Assembly (NCBI RefSeq): GCF_002127325.2
Contig: NC_035446.2
Coordinates: 162,472,099-162,536,098 of the forward strand
Source: Helianthus annuus
Lineage: Eukaryota > Streptophyta > Magnoliopsida > Asterales > Asteraceae
Reading direction: 5' to 3'
Length of the DNA stretch: 64,000 nt
In this document: in pieces, positions 11,650-22,041 of the stretch
Position numbering within the stretch: the first letter of the stretch is position 1
How the letters are laid out: the number at the start of each line of letters is the position of its first letter
Position numbers and translations under genes: made by a program
Notes under the pieces: model-generated
Seen by the model: the letters and a program-made list of their open reading frames with translations, nothing else
Database searches by the model: none
What the model was told of the DNA's origin: nothing

Positions 11650-11939
11650 CTAGAGAAGTAAAACATAAATTGCGTATATGATTCCCGGAAGATACCCCAG
11701 TATCGTCAGCAATAAGCAAATCCAGAACTCCATCTACACATTTCAATCAGACAGCCTCCATTTCATTTCATTTCAAATGAAATTCACAAATTAAAAACAA
11801 AAGAATATTATATATATATATGACTTACGCCAATAGCGTATCGAAGAAAAACGCCAAGAGGAGGCAAGAAGATTGCAAGTATAATCTGCACAATTGTTGC
11901 AGCATCCACTTTCGGTTTTGGTGTTTCTTTTTGTGACAT
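11650..11939 (-). CDS. RCI2: RCI2/PMP3-family small hydrophobic membrane protein
   Basis: A two-exon gene too short for ordinary ORF listing. Exon 1 is 11939-11829 (37 codons), the intron is 11828-11734 (95 bp, GTAAGT...TAG, phase 0), and exon 2 is 11733-11650, ending TAG. The 64-aa product starts MSQKETPKPKVDAATIVQ and has two membrane spans. The family signatures are IFLPPLGVFLRY in exon 1 and EFWICLLLTILGYLPGIIYA in exon 2. In known plant and yeast proteins of this family (RCI2A/B, PMP3) the product sits in the plasma membrane and helps keep membrane potential and Na/K balance under cold, salt and dehydration stress. The N-terminal extension of about 10 polar residues is longer than in the shortest members. 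The ATG chosen is the only one giving the family start, and no lesion is visible. It is one of only two host genes in the window. Confidence 0.9.
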
Positions 11940-12037
11940 GATGGATCTAATTAACTGATTTCAAACATCAAAGTGTAATGTATGTGTGTGGAAGGAAACG
12001 GAAGGTTTGGATACATGTCGCGAATTTATCTCATTAT

Positions 12038-12047
12038 GCCACGTGGC
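12038..12047. promoter_or_regulatory. G-box/ABRE palindrome GCCACGTGGC upstream of the RCI2-like gene
   Basis: The perfect 10-bp palindrome lies 99 bp upstream of the start codon. CACGTG cores bind bZIP/bHLH factors and mediate ABA and stress response in plants, and RCI2 genes are typically stress-induced. A TATA-like CATATAAAG (minus) lies slightly further upstream, so the site could fall in the 5' UTR rather than the core promoter. Confidence 0.5.
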
Positions 12048-12442
12048 TATATCACTGGCTTTATATGTGGATCACCAGGAACAGGAGGATGGGTATTTCC
12101 TTTTGACCCTTCATTCGGCTTAACCGTAAAAAGGTTATTTTTAGATACAAGGAAGTTTGTACGATAATTAATTTTTTGAATACATATGGGGGTGAGCATT
12201 ATTAGGTTCTATCCGATATTAACTGAAAACCGACCCTATATTTAACCAAACCTGACCTGAATTGTAGGTGTTTGGGTATTTGATCGGTTCTTGTTTATCA
12301 CAAAAAGTCGGGTCGGGTCAGTTTCGGTCCAAAAACTCAAGTAAACCAGACAGATAAAAACCCGGACCGATTTAACAGTGCTTTATCAGTTTATCAACTG
12401 GGCTTTAGCCATTAGTGACTAAGGTTAACTTGTTACTCTAAT

Positions 12443-13013
12443 TGTAGAAATTTATGGTATCAATCAAACAAACCAAGAACAAAATAATAGCGACAAAACG
12501 GTGACCGAAATCATATTATTAACCCAAACCAAAAACACCCACCAATACCCAAAGATCTTACCAACAGTAAGATCTAATGAACAAATGTTCAGATCAACTG
12601 ATTCAATCAGTTGATTAACAGAAATACAAAACAAAGACAAGAACAATACAGAAATATACAACCTGATCTACACGGCTTGATCTCACAGATGAGATTTCAC
12701 CAACAGCTCTAACCAAACACCAATAGATCAGTACAATACAAGAGAGAACAAAAGATGAGTGAAACTTGTGAATGTGAAGAAGGATCTGGAACAGGAGAGA
12801 GAAACTCTCCTTATATACGAAAAATATCTCAATTTACATCCAGCCCCTCACACTTTCTCCAAATGCACCATAACCTACCGAAAGTTACATCCAGGTCCCT
12901 CAACGTTAGTAACCTGTTAGAACAGAACAACAACTTACCCAAAACGGTTAGAACAATATAAACGTAACATAACTGGAAATATTTGAATGATATACATATT
13001 TATTCTTTCAACA
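12443..13013 (-). repeat. copia 3' LTR (571 bp)
   Basis: Equal in length to the partner at 17972-18542, with 8 mismatches. A minus-strand TATA-like TATATAAG lies near 12809-12818, in the region aligned with the promoter of the 5' LTR. Confidence 0.95.
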
Positions 13014-13028
13014 TTCCCCCTTCATTCA
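13014..13028 (-). promoter_or_regulatory. copia polypurine tract
   Basis: The minus strand reads GAAGGGGGAATG directly before the 3' LTR. It is the primer for plus-strand DNA synthesis. Confidence 0.8.
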
Positions 13029-13038
13029 AATATGAAAA

Positions 13039-13713
13039 CTAGTTAACCAGCCCCAATTTCTCACAAAACCTTTTATGCTGCACAACACTTAACCCTTTGG
13101 TAAAACCATCTGCCGGTTGACTCTCAGAGTCAACCTTAACAGTTTCAATAACTCCTGACCCAACCTTTTCCCTCAGAAAATGAAGGTCAACCTCGAAATG
13201 TTTGGTTTTTTCATGAAAAACAGGATTGGCTGCTATGGATATAGCAGCCTTGCTGTCACAATATAACTTAACTGGCAAACCACAGTTAACACCAACTTCC
13301 CTTAACAAATTCAGTAACCACATAATCTCACAGGTTGTCGAGCACATGGCTCGATATTCAGCTTCACCTGTAGATCTAGAAACAGTGCTCTGTTTCTTGC
13401 TTTTCCAAGAAACTAAAGAGCCACCAAGATAGATACAATAACCAGTCACAGACTTTCTTGTGGACAAACACTTTGCCCAGTCCGAGTCCACATAACCAAC
13501 TAAATCTAGCCTATCACCTTTTTTGAACAATAATCCACACCCTGAACATGACTTAAGATACCTTAACAAACTTAAGGCAATCTGCAAATGCATTTCAGTT
13601 GGGCTGTGCATAAACTGACTTAAGAATTGCACAGCATAACTGATATCCGGCCGAGTCAAAGATAGGTAGATTAACTTACCTATTAGTTTTTGAAAACCAG
13701 TGATATTTTTCAA
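13039..13713 (-). pseudogene. pol: copia pol, C-terminal part: RT end and RNase H
   Basis: This 224-aa frame continues the RT frame after a one-base shift in an A run near 13712-13720. It opens with GKLIYLSLTRPDISYAV, typical of the RT tail. RNase H follows with VDSDWA, TGEAEYRAM and YCDSKAAI, supplying the acidic catalytic residues. It ends at the usual C-terminus (KGLSVVQHKRFCEKLGL). The domain degrades the RNA strand of the RNA:DNA hybrid. The region is well preserved apart from the frameshift. Confidence 0.9.
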
Positions 13714-16009
13714 AAAAAATTTGGTTTTTAGACACCTTAGTAGTTACCAAGTAGCTTTGTTCAATAGGTGTGTTAACCGGTTTGCAAACCAAATACCCAA
13801 ATTCACTTAACAGTTCCAAACAATACTTCCTTTGGTTTAAACACATACCAGACTTGTTATACAAAACCTCAATGCCTAAAAAGTATTTTAGTTTACCTAA
13901 ATCTTTAATTTGGAAATTTGAATTCAAAATGACCTTAATTTTATCAATTTCATCAACACTATTCCCAATAACAACAATGTCATCAACATATACCAAAAGA
14001 ACAATAAACACATTGTTTTTAGACAACACATACATAGAGTGATCACACTTGCTTTGCACAAACCCATAATCAACAAGCACACTTTTTAACCTTTCATACC
14101 ATTTCCTAGGGGCCTGTTTCAGCCCATATAAAGACTTAACCAATTTGCAAACCCTAGACTCATCAGGTGAATAATAACCCTGAGGTAGACACATATAAAC
14201 ATCTTCAATAATAGTGCCATACAAGAAGGCATTATTAATGTCAAGCTGAAACAAAGGCCAATCATTCTGAACAGCAAGAGCAATAATACATCTTACAGTT
14301 ACCATTTTCACAACAGGTGAAAAAGTTTCCCCAAAATCCAGGCCTTCTCTTTGATTAAACCCCTTGGCCACAAGTCTAGCTTTAAACCTTTCTATCTCTC
14401 CACTAGACTTGTATTTAACCTTATAAACCCATTTGCAGCCAATGGGTTTTCTACCAGGGGGTAAATCAACAAGAGTCCAGGTATTATTTCGGAATAAGGC
14501 CTCCATTTCCTTATTCATAGCTTCAACCCACCTAGGGTCCTTAGCTGCTTCATTATAACTAGAAGGTTCAAGAGTTTTATTCAACAAGCTAACAAAACTA
14601 AAATTTTCACTTGACAAACATGCATAATTCACAGTTTTATCAATACCATACTTAACTTTTCCACCTAACACATAATCCTCAAATCTTTTCGGAGCAACTG
14701 AAGTTCTAGTGGATCTCCTAAAACTTAAAACAGCACCCTCAGATAGGTTGGTCTCATCACTTGGTATTCCACTGTCCTCTGCCTCGCCATATAACCCAGG
14801 CTCACTACTATCTTCATAACCAGTTGAAAGCTGTTGATTCTGATCAGCAACACTGGTTATGGTAGATGTGGAGGGTCCTAATGGCTGCTGATCATCACTG
14901 GAAATACCATGAGAGCCATTATTACCCTCTTCATCATTGGGCATTTGTGAAACTTCAGGTGTTTCAGTATCATAGCAATCAAAAAAGGTTATATGATTTA
15001 ATTTTTTATCAACAAATTCTTGATTAACAACATGTTTATTCTTGAAAGGGTAAACATTTTCATAAAATTTTACATCTCTAGAAAATAAGACTTTCTTATT
15101 ATCTAGACTCCACAACTTATACCCCTTTTTAACATTGGAATAGCCAATCAAAACACACTTATCAGCATGATAAGTAAACTTATCTGATTCATTTAACACA
15201 GTGCTAAAACACAAACACCCGAAGTTTCTGAGATGTGTTAAAGAGGGTTTAAAACCAAAAACTATCTCATAAGGACTTTTACCCAATAACACTGAAGAGG
15301 GTAACCTGTTAATCAGGTAAACAGCAGTCAGAATGCAGTCAGACCAAAAACTCAGAGGTAGGCCACCTTGGAACATCAAGGCTCTAGCTATATTTAACAG
15401 GTGCCTATGTTTACGCTCAACCACACCATTTTGCTGTGGTGTGTAAGCACAAGTTGTTTGATGTAAAACACCTTTTCCTTTTAAAAAATTACTCATTTGA
15501 TTATTTACAAACTCGGTTCCATTATCACTTCTAAAAATCTTGACTTTCTTTTTAAACTGAGTTAAGATTAATTCATAAAAACTAGTTAAATTCTCAAAAA
15601 CTTCCATTTTACTCTTTAGCAAATAACACCATACAGATCTTGAATAATCATCAACAACTGTTAGGAAATATTTAAACCCTTCATTACTAGACACTCTGTA
15701 TGGACCCCAAACATCTAAATGAACTAAATCACCTAACTCTTTTGTTTTATGATCACTTAAAGGAAATGGAACCCTTACTTGTTTAGCCTTATGGCATATC
15801 TCACAAGGACCATAGTCTATAGTTTTAATATCTAGGCCACCTTTTAAAACTGCTAGAACCTGATCCGAAGGGTGGCCTAACCTATTATGCCACATATTTG
15901 ACTTTAACACACTATTAAAACACATATTAACAGGTTTCCCAACAAAGTATAAACCATTGTCCTGATTACCAGTCACCAGGACTTTCTTTGATCTCAAATC
16001 CTGAAGCAA
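13676..16009 (-). pseudogene. pol: copia pol, central part: integrase and reverse transcriptase
   Basis: A 777-aa frame. The integrase zinc finger (WHNRLGH ... CEICHKAKQ) is followed by the catalytic core with LDVWGPY, RSDNGTEF and NGVVERKH (D-D-E). A variable Ser/Asp-rich linker comes next, then RT with CKWVYKVKY, LDINNAFLYG and YVDDIVVIG. All catalytic positions are present. The frame is separated from gag-protease by a one-base loss near 16049-16051 and from RNase H by a one-base gain near 13715. Both lie in homopolymer runs, so assembly error should be excluded before calling the element dead. Confidence 0.92.
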
Positions 16010-16035
16010 ACAATTATTTTCATTAAACCAAACAC

Positions 16036-17424
16036 CTATCTTATTGTCTTTGCTAACCTAAAGACAGACAACAGATTCACACTATACTCAGGAACATAGA
16101 AAACATCTTCAAGAATAACATTATTAACAAGTTTTATTTTACCAATTTTAAACACTTTAACATTAGTGTCATTTGGATGACTAACTTTCAGATTATAATC
16201 AGACACATCAACCCAATCAAACATGCCCTTATCAGACTTAACCATGTGCTGATTAGCACCGGAATCAACAATCCAATTATACTCAAATTCAAACATATTA
16301 GAACTAGAACAGCTAACAAAATCAGTGGCAAAGACTGAGGACTCACCTCCCATATTAGACTTAGCCTGCTCACCACCAGAATTCTCGCCAACGAGACTCA
16401 ACAACTTATAAATATGTTCAGAAGTGAAAGGCATAGAAGTACCAACAAAATTTGAAGATCCAACAGTAGTATTACTTTTATTATTATTATTATTAGACAC
16501 ATTAGACCTAGCCACCTGTCCTCCCGATCTTCTTCTAACACCAGGAGGATATCCAATAATCTCAAAACATCGGTCAACTGTATGACCAAGCATATTACAA
16601 TGAGAACACTTTAGATTAGGGTTAGGACCTCTAGCATTTTTCCTCCTAGAGTCAAACGACTGACCAGACTTAGTCACAAAAGATACATTTTGACCTTTAG
16701 ACCCATTTGACGACAACCTATGAGACTCCTCTCTGGACACAATAGAAAATGCAACCTTAACTGAAGGGAATGGTTCTCTTGTTAGTAAATTTGTCCTTAC
16801 AGGCTGATAAACATCATCAAGCCCCATAAGGAACTGCATTAGTCTAATGAGAGTAGAAAAATCATTGTAGTCTTTAGCAGCCTGACAAGAACAGGAAGGA
16901 AGATGCACCATTGCATCAAACTGTTTCCACATAGTTGTCAGTCTGTTATAGTATTCAGCAACAGTGCTTCCATTTTGAGAAATACCATTTATTCTTTTAT
17001 ACAAATCATACACAATAGAACCATCCACCTTATCAAAAGACTCTTTTAAATCAGTCCAGACTTCTAAGGCAAGTTTAGAAAACACTTGCCCCAGAAATAA
17101 TTCCTCAGAAATAGAGTTCAACAACCAAGTAATCACAACTGAGTTACACCTATCCCATTGATTGGCTAAGACCTGATCATCTTTTGGTTTTACACATTTA
17201 CCATCAATAAACCCAAATTTATTTTTTGCCTCTAATGCAAGACTCATAGCATTAGACCAGACAGGATAATTTTCAGTCCCTTTTAGTTTTATACTAACAA
17301 TAGTTAAGGTGCTAGAGTCACTAGGATGAAGGTACAATGGATCTCCTATATCAAGTTTACTAATCAAGGTAGCAGAAGTACTAGTATCTCCCATGATCAC
17401 AACCAATGAACAACAAACAAACAA
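16036..17424 (-). CDS. gag: copia gag and protease
   Basis: A 462-aa frame. The likely start is the second Met (MGDTSTSATL, 17394), because the first ten residues are unusual for the family. The gag core (UBN2-like, with NYPVWSNAM and FLMGLDDVYQPVR) is followed by a CCHC zinc knuckle, CSHCNMLGHTVDRC. An Asn/Ser-rich stretch and the protease site WIVDSGANQHM come next (D-S-G). Gag forms the virus-like particle and binds RNA; protease cuts the polyprotein. The frame ends just after the protease because of the one-base shift near 16050. Confidence 0.9.
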   Translation of the reverse strand: MFVCCSLVVIMGDTSTSATLISKLDIGDPLYLHPSDSSTLTIVSIKLKGTENYPVWSNAMSLALEAKNKFGFIDGKCVKPKDDQVLANQWDRCNSVVITWLLNSISEELFLGQVFSKLALEVWTDLKESFDKVDGSIVYDLYKRINGISQNGSTVAEYYNRLTTMWKQFDAMVHLPSCSCQAAKDYNDFSTLIRLMQFLMGLDDVYQPVRTNLLTREPFPSVKVAFSIVSREESHRLSSNGSKGQNVSFVTKSGQSFDSRRKNARGPNPNLKCSHCNMLGHTVDRCFEIIGYPPGVRRRSGGQVARSNVSNNNNNKSNTTVGSSNFVGTSMPFTSEHIYKLLSLVGENSGGEQAKSNMGGESSVFATDFVSCSSSNMFEFEYNWIVDSGANQHMVKSDKGMFDWVDVSDYNLKVSHPNDTNVKVFKIGKIKLVNNVILEDVFYVPEYSVNLLSVFRLAKTIR

Positions 17425-17959
17425 CAGTCAATCAACAAGCAATAGAACAAACACAAACAACAACTAACTGTGACAGAGGCCAGATTCCAGGTTCGTCACT
17501 CAATAGGTGCCTGGACAAGCGTATCACATAAGCAACTACTAACAAGACAATCAAGATAAACACAACTGATAAGCAAATAAGACAAACAAGATGAATGCAA
17601 CAGATATAAGAAGAAGAGAAAGTTAGAACACCCTTACAGAAGCGTTTAACTCCCTCCTATAGCAGATCTAATCCGTAACCTTCTAGGGTTACAAGATTAA
17701 GATCAGAAGACAAACACAAGAAATCTGGTTAATTTGCTTTGTGGTAAAAAACCACAAAGACCAACACAGACCTTCACACACAGATCCTGAATACAGAAAC
17801 GAAGAAAGCCTCCGATTAGGGTTCCTCAAACCCTAATTTGATACTACGCCCAAAATCGTCCAACTAGGGTTTCTTGAGTCCAGAAACCCTAAGATAATCT
17901 ACAAGAAAAAAACAACAGAGATAAACCAGCGGAAGAACAATCAATCGAGATCTATACAA
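17425..17959 (-). other. copia 5' leader
   Basis: Untranslated region between PBS and gag. No reading frame was recognised; it is rich in AAACCCTA-like words. Confidence 0.6.
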
Positions 17960-17971
17960 GCTCTGATACCA
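17960..17971 (-). promoter_or_regulatory. copia primer-binding site (initiator tRNA-Met)
   Basis: The minus strand reads TGGTATCAGAGC immediately after the 5' LTR, the standard complement of plant initiator tRNA-Met. Confidence 0.95.
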
Positions 17972-18542
17972 TGTAGAAATTTATGGTATCAATCACACAA
18001 ACCAAGAACAAAACAATAGCGACAAAACGGTGACCGAAATCATATTATTAACCCAAACCAAAAACACCCACCAATACCCAAAGATCTTACCAACAGTAAG
18101 ATCTAATGAACAAATGTTCAGATCAACTGATTCAATCAGTTGATCAACAGAAGTACAAAACAAAGACAAGAACAATACATAAATATACAACCTAATCTAC
18201 ACGGCTTGATCTCACAGATGAGATTTCACCAACAGCTCTAACCAAACACCAATAGATCAGTACAATACAAGAGAGAACAAAAGATGAGTGAAACTTGTGA
18301 ATGTGAAGAAGGATCTGGAACAGGAGAGAGAAACTCTCCTTATATACGAAAAATATCTCAATTTACATCCAGCCCCTCACACTTTCTCCAAATGCACCAT
18401 AACCTACCGAAAGTTACATCCAGGTCCCTCAACGCTAGTAACCTGTTATAACAGAACAACAACTTACCCAAAACGGTTAGAACAATATAAACGTAACATA
18501 ACTGGAAATATTTGAATGATATACATATTTATTCTTTCAACA
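17972..18542 (-). repeat. copia 5' LTR (571 bp)
   Basis: Partner of 12443-13013, followed by the right TSD CTAAT (18543-18547). Confidence 0.95.
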
Positions 18543-18547
18543 CTAAT

Positions 18548-19305
18548 AAACAAAAATCTCCTTGTAACTCTGCAACAATCATTCGGATATTAACTACCTG
18601 CTGCTTCTTTTCATCACCTCTGCAATTTCAATAAAGTGTAACTAAAGATTGCAATTTGCATGCCATACGTAGTATATATCTTTTACATATATATGTTGAC
18701 CTAATTTAGAGTTTATAGATAATAGTTATATACGGCTATACCCTATAAGTTTTTCATTCAGCCATTCAGAAACAAAAAAACAAATTCTTGTAGCTACTTG
18801 ACCATAATACGACAGTTCAAACTTCAGAAGCTGCTTCGGAGACCAGGACCAGGTATTGATATATTGTATGATCATACTGTCGTACTGATTTTAAAAGCCA
18901 CTGGCTACCAAACTGTTTTATGCAAACTGTAAGATCTTATTGTCGTACTGATTTTAAAAGCGACTGGCTACCAAACTGTATGATCATATTGTCGATTGGC
19001 TATCAACGAGCACCTATCACAGTCAGGTTAAATCATTTTTGATCCTATCCTCATTGTTAAATCGTTTTTTATACAGTCACTAAAAATGCGTAAAAGATAT
19101 ATATTTACATCAGTTAAGCGGGTCTTTTGTGTATGAGTCATGAGTGTATCTGGGTTAACGTTAAAGAGTTGTTAATTTTTTTACTAACTATCATGTTTGG
19201 CGAATCTTCAATAAAGCCCGTGAAGAGGCCTGTTCGCAGTCGGTAAAGAGGCATGTTCACAGCCGGTATGCGGATTGTTTGCATCCCGTTTGCAGACCTC
19301 TTCGC
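18548..19305. other. Intergenic or split-element sequence with a 64-bp tandem duplication
   Basis: GTCGTACTGATTTTAAAAGC and the bases after it, up to CTACCAAACTG, occur near 18875 and again 64 bp later. A GC-richer stretch repeating TGTTCGCAGTCGG-type words (19210-19305) continues after the TRIM at 20866. No gene. Confidence 0.5.
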
Positions 19306-19506
19306 TGTTGTAAATTGATAATCAGAGATGAGAAAGAATAATCAAAAGGAACTGAATTTTATTGATATATTTCTCTCATACACAACAGGAAAAAACGAGC
19401 CTTTATTTACAGGCTTTACAAGAACAATTAAAAGGAAAGACTTAAATATGGATATGATGTTGAGGATCCATTATTTTTCTAAATTATTTTTTTTCTATTT
19501 CTAACA
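19306..19506 (-). repeat. TRIM-like element 3' LTR (201 bp)
   Basis: Nearly identical to 20665-20865, with only scattered single-base differences. Confidence 0.93.
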
Positions 19507-19632
19507 CTCCCCCTCAAGTTGAATTGTGGGATATCCATGATTCAACTTGGATTGGTTTTGATTTTGGGTTTTGGTTATGTTTGGTTTTTGGTTTGACTAT
19601 TGTCTCCTTGACATGGTAGTTTGAGCTATTGA

Positions 19633-19752
19633 GTTACCGCCTTTAGACATTGTAACCTTTGATTTGACTTAAGTTACCGCCTTTCGACATGACAACTTTT
19701 GGTTTGATTGAGGCTACCGCCTTTCGACATGGCATCCTATTTTGGGTTTTGG
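19633..19752. repeat. Three 40-bp repeats with core GTTACCGCCTTTCGACAT
   Basis: Copies start at 19633, 19673 and 19713, so the period is 40 bp, next to the polypurine tract of the TRIM-like element. The third begins GCTACCGCC. Function unknown. Confidence 0.7.
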
Positions 19753-19904
19753 TTTCCCCTCAAGTTGAAAAAATTCAACTTGGCCATTTGGGTCTTGGCA
19801 TTCGTTTTGATTTTTTTTAGCTATGATTTTTTGAGATTTGATTTTTTTGAGCTTTGATTTTTTTTTGTAATGGCTTAAATTACACTAAATCCGCTTTCAT
19901 TTTA

Positions 19905-19985
19905 ACTGGACTCGAACCTTTGACCTCGAGAGAAACACGAATCCAATAACTTTGCCAATTGGACCAGCACCCACCATCCATAGAT
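19905..19985 (-). other. tRNA-derived (SINE-like) segment in the TRIM-like element
   Basis: On the minus strand, GGTTCGAGTCC is a perfect RNA polymerase III B-box, preceded about 45 bp upstream by an A-box-like TTGGCAAAGTT. The T-stem does not pair well, so it is not a working tRNA gene. It may be a captured SINE head. Confidence 0.35.
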
Positions 19986-20215
19986 GGAGTCTTCTTTAAG
20001 TTTTGCCAAGGAGTATAAACAAACACCAATGTTATTTACTTTATTTCCTTGGATAGAATTTACTTTGACAAGTTGAACACATTCTTTAAGAAGCCCTTGG
20101 GATATGTCATCAATTGTCTAACCCTTCCGAAGCCTCACATAAACATGGGCAAAATACATTTTATCCACATGCAAGAAGTTTTAGGGTTTCTTGAGCACTC
20201 CCTTTACAGATCCGG

Positions 20216-20638
20216 TCACCACCTGCATAAATCACCAAGCAACAGCAGCGGATATGAAGCCCAGATGAGCAGCAAGCAGCGGATTTGAGTTGCAGTAGCG
20301 GATTTGGCAGAGATGAATACGGCGGCGGCAACTAGGGTTTTCAGCGACAATGATTGATTCGCAGGAACAGTGGCTTTCTTCTCGGTGCAGTTAGTATGAT
20401 TTTCCTGGTTCTTTTTCCCCTTTGAGTTTGATTTTGTTCTCTGGTTTCTGAGGATTTGAGATTGGAATGGCTGGAGAGTGTGCGGCTGGGGCTGACGCTT
20501 GTCCAGTTGTTTTTTTTTTTTCCGGACAAGAAATTGGAAGGAATTGAAGAATGGTTTGACGAAGATTGAATTTGTTTGAGATTTGTTGAACGATTTTGGT
20601 TTTGGTTTTGGTTTGAGATTGACGAACAGAGTTTTCAA
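20216..20638 (-). other. 140-codon open frame in the TRIM-like element, unlikely to be a gene
   Basis: The frame starts MKTLFVNLKPKPKPKSFN and is Lys/Pro/Ser/Gln-rich, with no recognised domain. It lies just inside the 5' LTR, where gag would be in an autonomous element. Composition and lack of motifs suggest a chance frame, but position and length merit one check in other copies. Confidence 0.25.
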
Positions 20639-20664
20639 GGATCATAAACTCTGCTCTGATACCA

Positions 20665-20865
20665 TGTTGTAAATTGATAATCAGAGATGAGAAAGAATAA
20701 TCAAAGGAACTGAATTTTATTGATATATTTCTCTCATACAAAACAGGAAAAAACGAGCCTTTATTTATAGGCTTTACAAGAACAAATAAAAGGAAAGACT
20801 TAAATATGGATATGATGTTGAGGATCCATTATTTTGCTAAATTATTTTTTTTTCTATTTCTAACA
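20665..20865 (-). repeat. TRIM-like element 5' LTR (201 bp)
   Basis: Partner of 19306-19506, preceded by the tRNA-Met PBS on its internal side. Confidence 0.93.
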
Positions 20866-21272
20866 TTCGCAGCCGGTAAGCAGACTGTTCATAGTTGGTC
20901 TGCAAGTTGTTCGCAGTCGGTCGGCAGGACTGAACTCGATCTTCAAAAACACTGCTGGAATACATTGCTGAAGGATTGAACAGTGCTTCACTGAATGGAT
21001 TTTGATTAATTATTAGGTTCGGGTAATGACTTGATGTTTACCTGGAACCGAGATTAAAGGGAACCGAAATCGACCTTAAATGTAGGGTATTATTTCAGGT
21101 ATCGATTTTTATGGTGTTCGGTTCTCGGGTCGGGTCGGGTACTCATCGGGTCGGGTATTAACAAATGCTCACCCCTAACATATAGGATGATACCGACCGG
21201 TTGGGAACCGTACACACGAACGATTTGGTTTGGTGTTTCTTTGGTAAGTAATTACTAATTAGTAGGGTTAGA

Positions 21273-21404
21273 CAATGTTTTAAAATCCGGTTTTTATACC
21301 GTACCAGATTGGGTTCAGAAACGGTTTAACAAGGTGTACCAAGTGGTTTAACCGAATCTATCGGACGATTCAACCGGTACTACCGACCGATTTTTAAAAC
21401 ATTG
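21273..21404. mobile_element. hAT-type MITE (132 bp)
   Basis: TIRs CAATGTTTTAAAATCCGG and mirror CCGATTTTTAAAACATTG. Flanks GGGTTAGA / GGGTTAGG (7 of 8) look like an aged 8-bp TSD. Confidence 0.7.
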
Positions 21405-21422
21405 GGGTTAGGTGTCGTCATG

Positions 21423-21589
21423 CATGGGCGGATGTAGCTTGAGAGTAGGGGTAGCCGCCGCTACCTCTTGACGCTGAGCAAGTAGTGTAAATTTTGGAAA
21501 GATTTGACGTTTTTTTATATTCCGTTGCCCCTATAGAAAAGAAAATTTTGAAACGTTACCCCTTGACGTATTTTCTAAACCCGCCACTG
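21423..21589. mobile_element. hAT-type MITE (167 bp)
   Basis: Ends CATGGGCGGATGTAG and the mirror-like CTAAACCCGCCACTG. Flanks TCGTCATG / TTGTCATG match at 7 of 8 bases. It lies 18 bp from the previous MITE. Confidence 0.6.
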
Positions 21590-22041
21590 TTGTCATGGGT
21601 CGGCTGGTTTGGTGAAGCCGGGTATTGTGGTTCATTGGTTGGACCGGTTTTTTTTTTCTCTTGCAGTTCAAGAAATTAAAAGTTTTTCTGTAACGATTAT
21701 AATTAGTGTTATATTCAAAACCTCTCATGTATAGAGAGAGCTTTTGAAAATTATTATAGAAATACACCAGCTTACAATCACGTGTATTATATGAGTTGAT
21801 GAATGTAATGTTGTATAATTAGTAATAAAAAGTTATGTTTTGCATTGTACATTTGAATAAACCCGTGTATTATAATGATAGAATAAAATACAATGTAATA
21901 TGTTAACATATACATTAGGTATTATATAAAAATTTAGAAATTTTGTTATGTTATTATTATTATTATTAGAGTTAATTGCTCGGATGGTCCCTGTGGTTTC
22001 ACATTTTTTCACGTTTAGTCCTCACCTTTTGAAAATAGCAG

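Larger units (their letters stand above)
12443..18542 (-). mobile_element. Complete Ty1/copia LTR retrotransposon (6.1 kb)
   Basis: Both LTRs are 571 bp (12443-13013 and 17972-18542) with TG...CA ends. TSD CTAAT lies at 12438-12442 and 18543-18547. The PBS matches initiator tRNA-Met and a polypurine tract abuts the 3' LTR. Domain order gag, protease, integrase, RT, RNase H is that of copia. I count 8 substitutions between the LTRs (about 1.4%), so the insertion is young. Two single-base frameshifts break the polyprotein. Confidence 0.97.
19306..20865 (-). mobile_element. TRIM-like non-autonomous LTR retrotransposon (1,560 bp), complete
   Basis: Two 201-bp LTRs (19306-19506 and 20665-20865) have TGTTG...CTAACA ends and are flanked by TSD TTCGC (19301-19305 and 20866-20870). 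The PBS for initiator tRNA-Met (TGGTATCAGAGC, minus, 20653-20664) and a polypurine tract (CTTGAGGGGGAG, minus, after 19506) are in place. No gag or pol is present. The 1.16-kb interior is larger than in classical TRIMs. It holds three 40-bp repeats and a tRNA-like stretch. Transposition must rely on enzymes of a related autonomous element. Confidence 0.93.
12188..21177. mobile_element. Possible hAT-like element split by the copia and TRIM insertions
   Basis: GGGGGTGAGCATT at 12188-12200 and the inverse AAATGCTCACCCCTA at 21163-21177 resemble the ends of the complete hAT MITE at 28763-29052. Both ends share its ACCGACCC/CGGGTCGGG-rich subterminal sequence. Without copia, TRIM and their duplicated sites, about 1.3 kb remains. 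Flanks share only ACATAT, so an 8-bp TSD is not proven, and the two ends could be separate fragments. Confidence 0.35.

Noticed and set aside
16188..16589. Leu/Ile-rich minus-strand frames inside copia gag
   Set aside because: Shadows of the gag frame and its Asn-rich stretch.
19905..19985. Working tRNA gene
   Set aside because: Only the B-box is good. The T-stem and acceptor do not pair, and it lies inside a retroelement.
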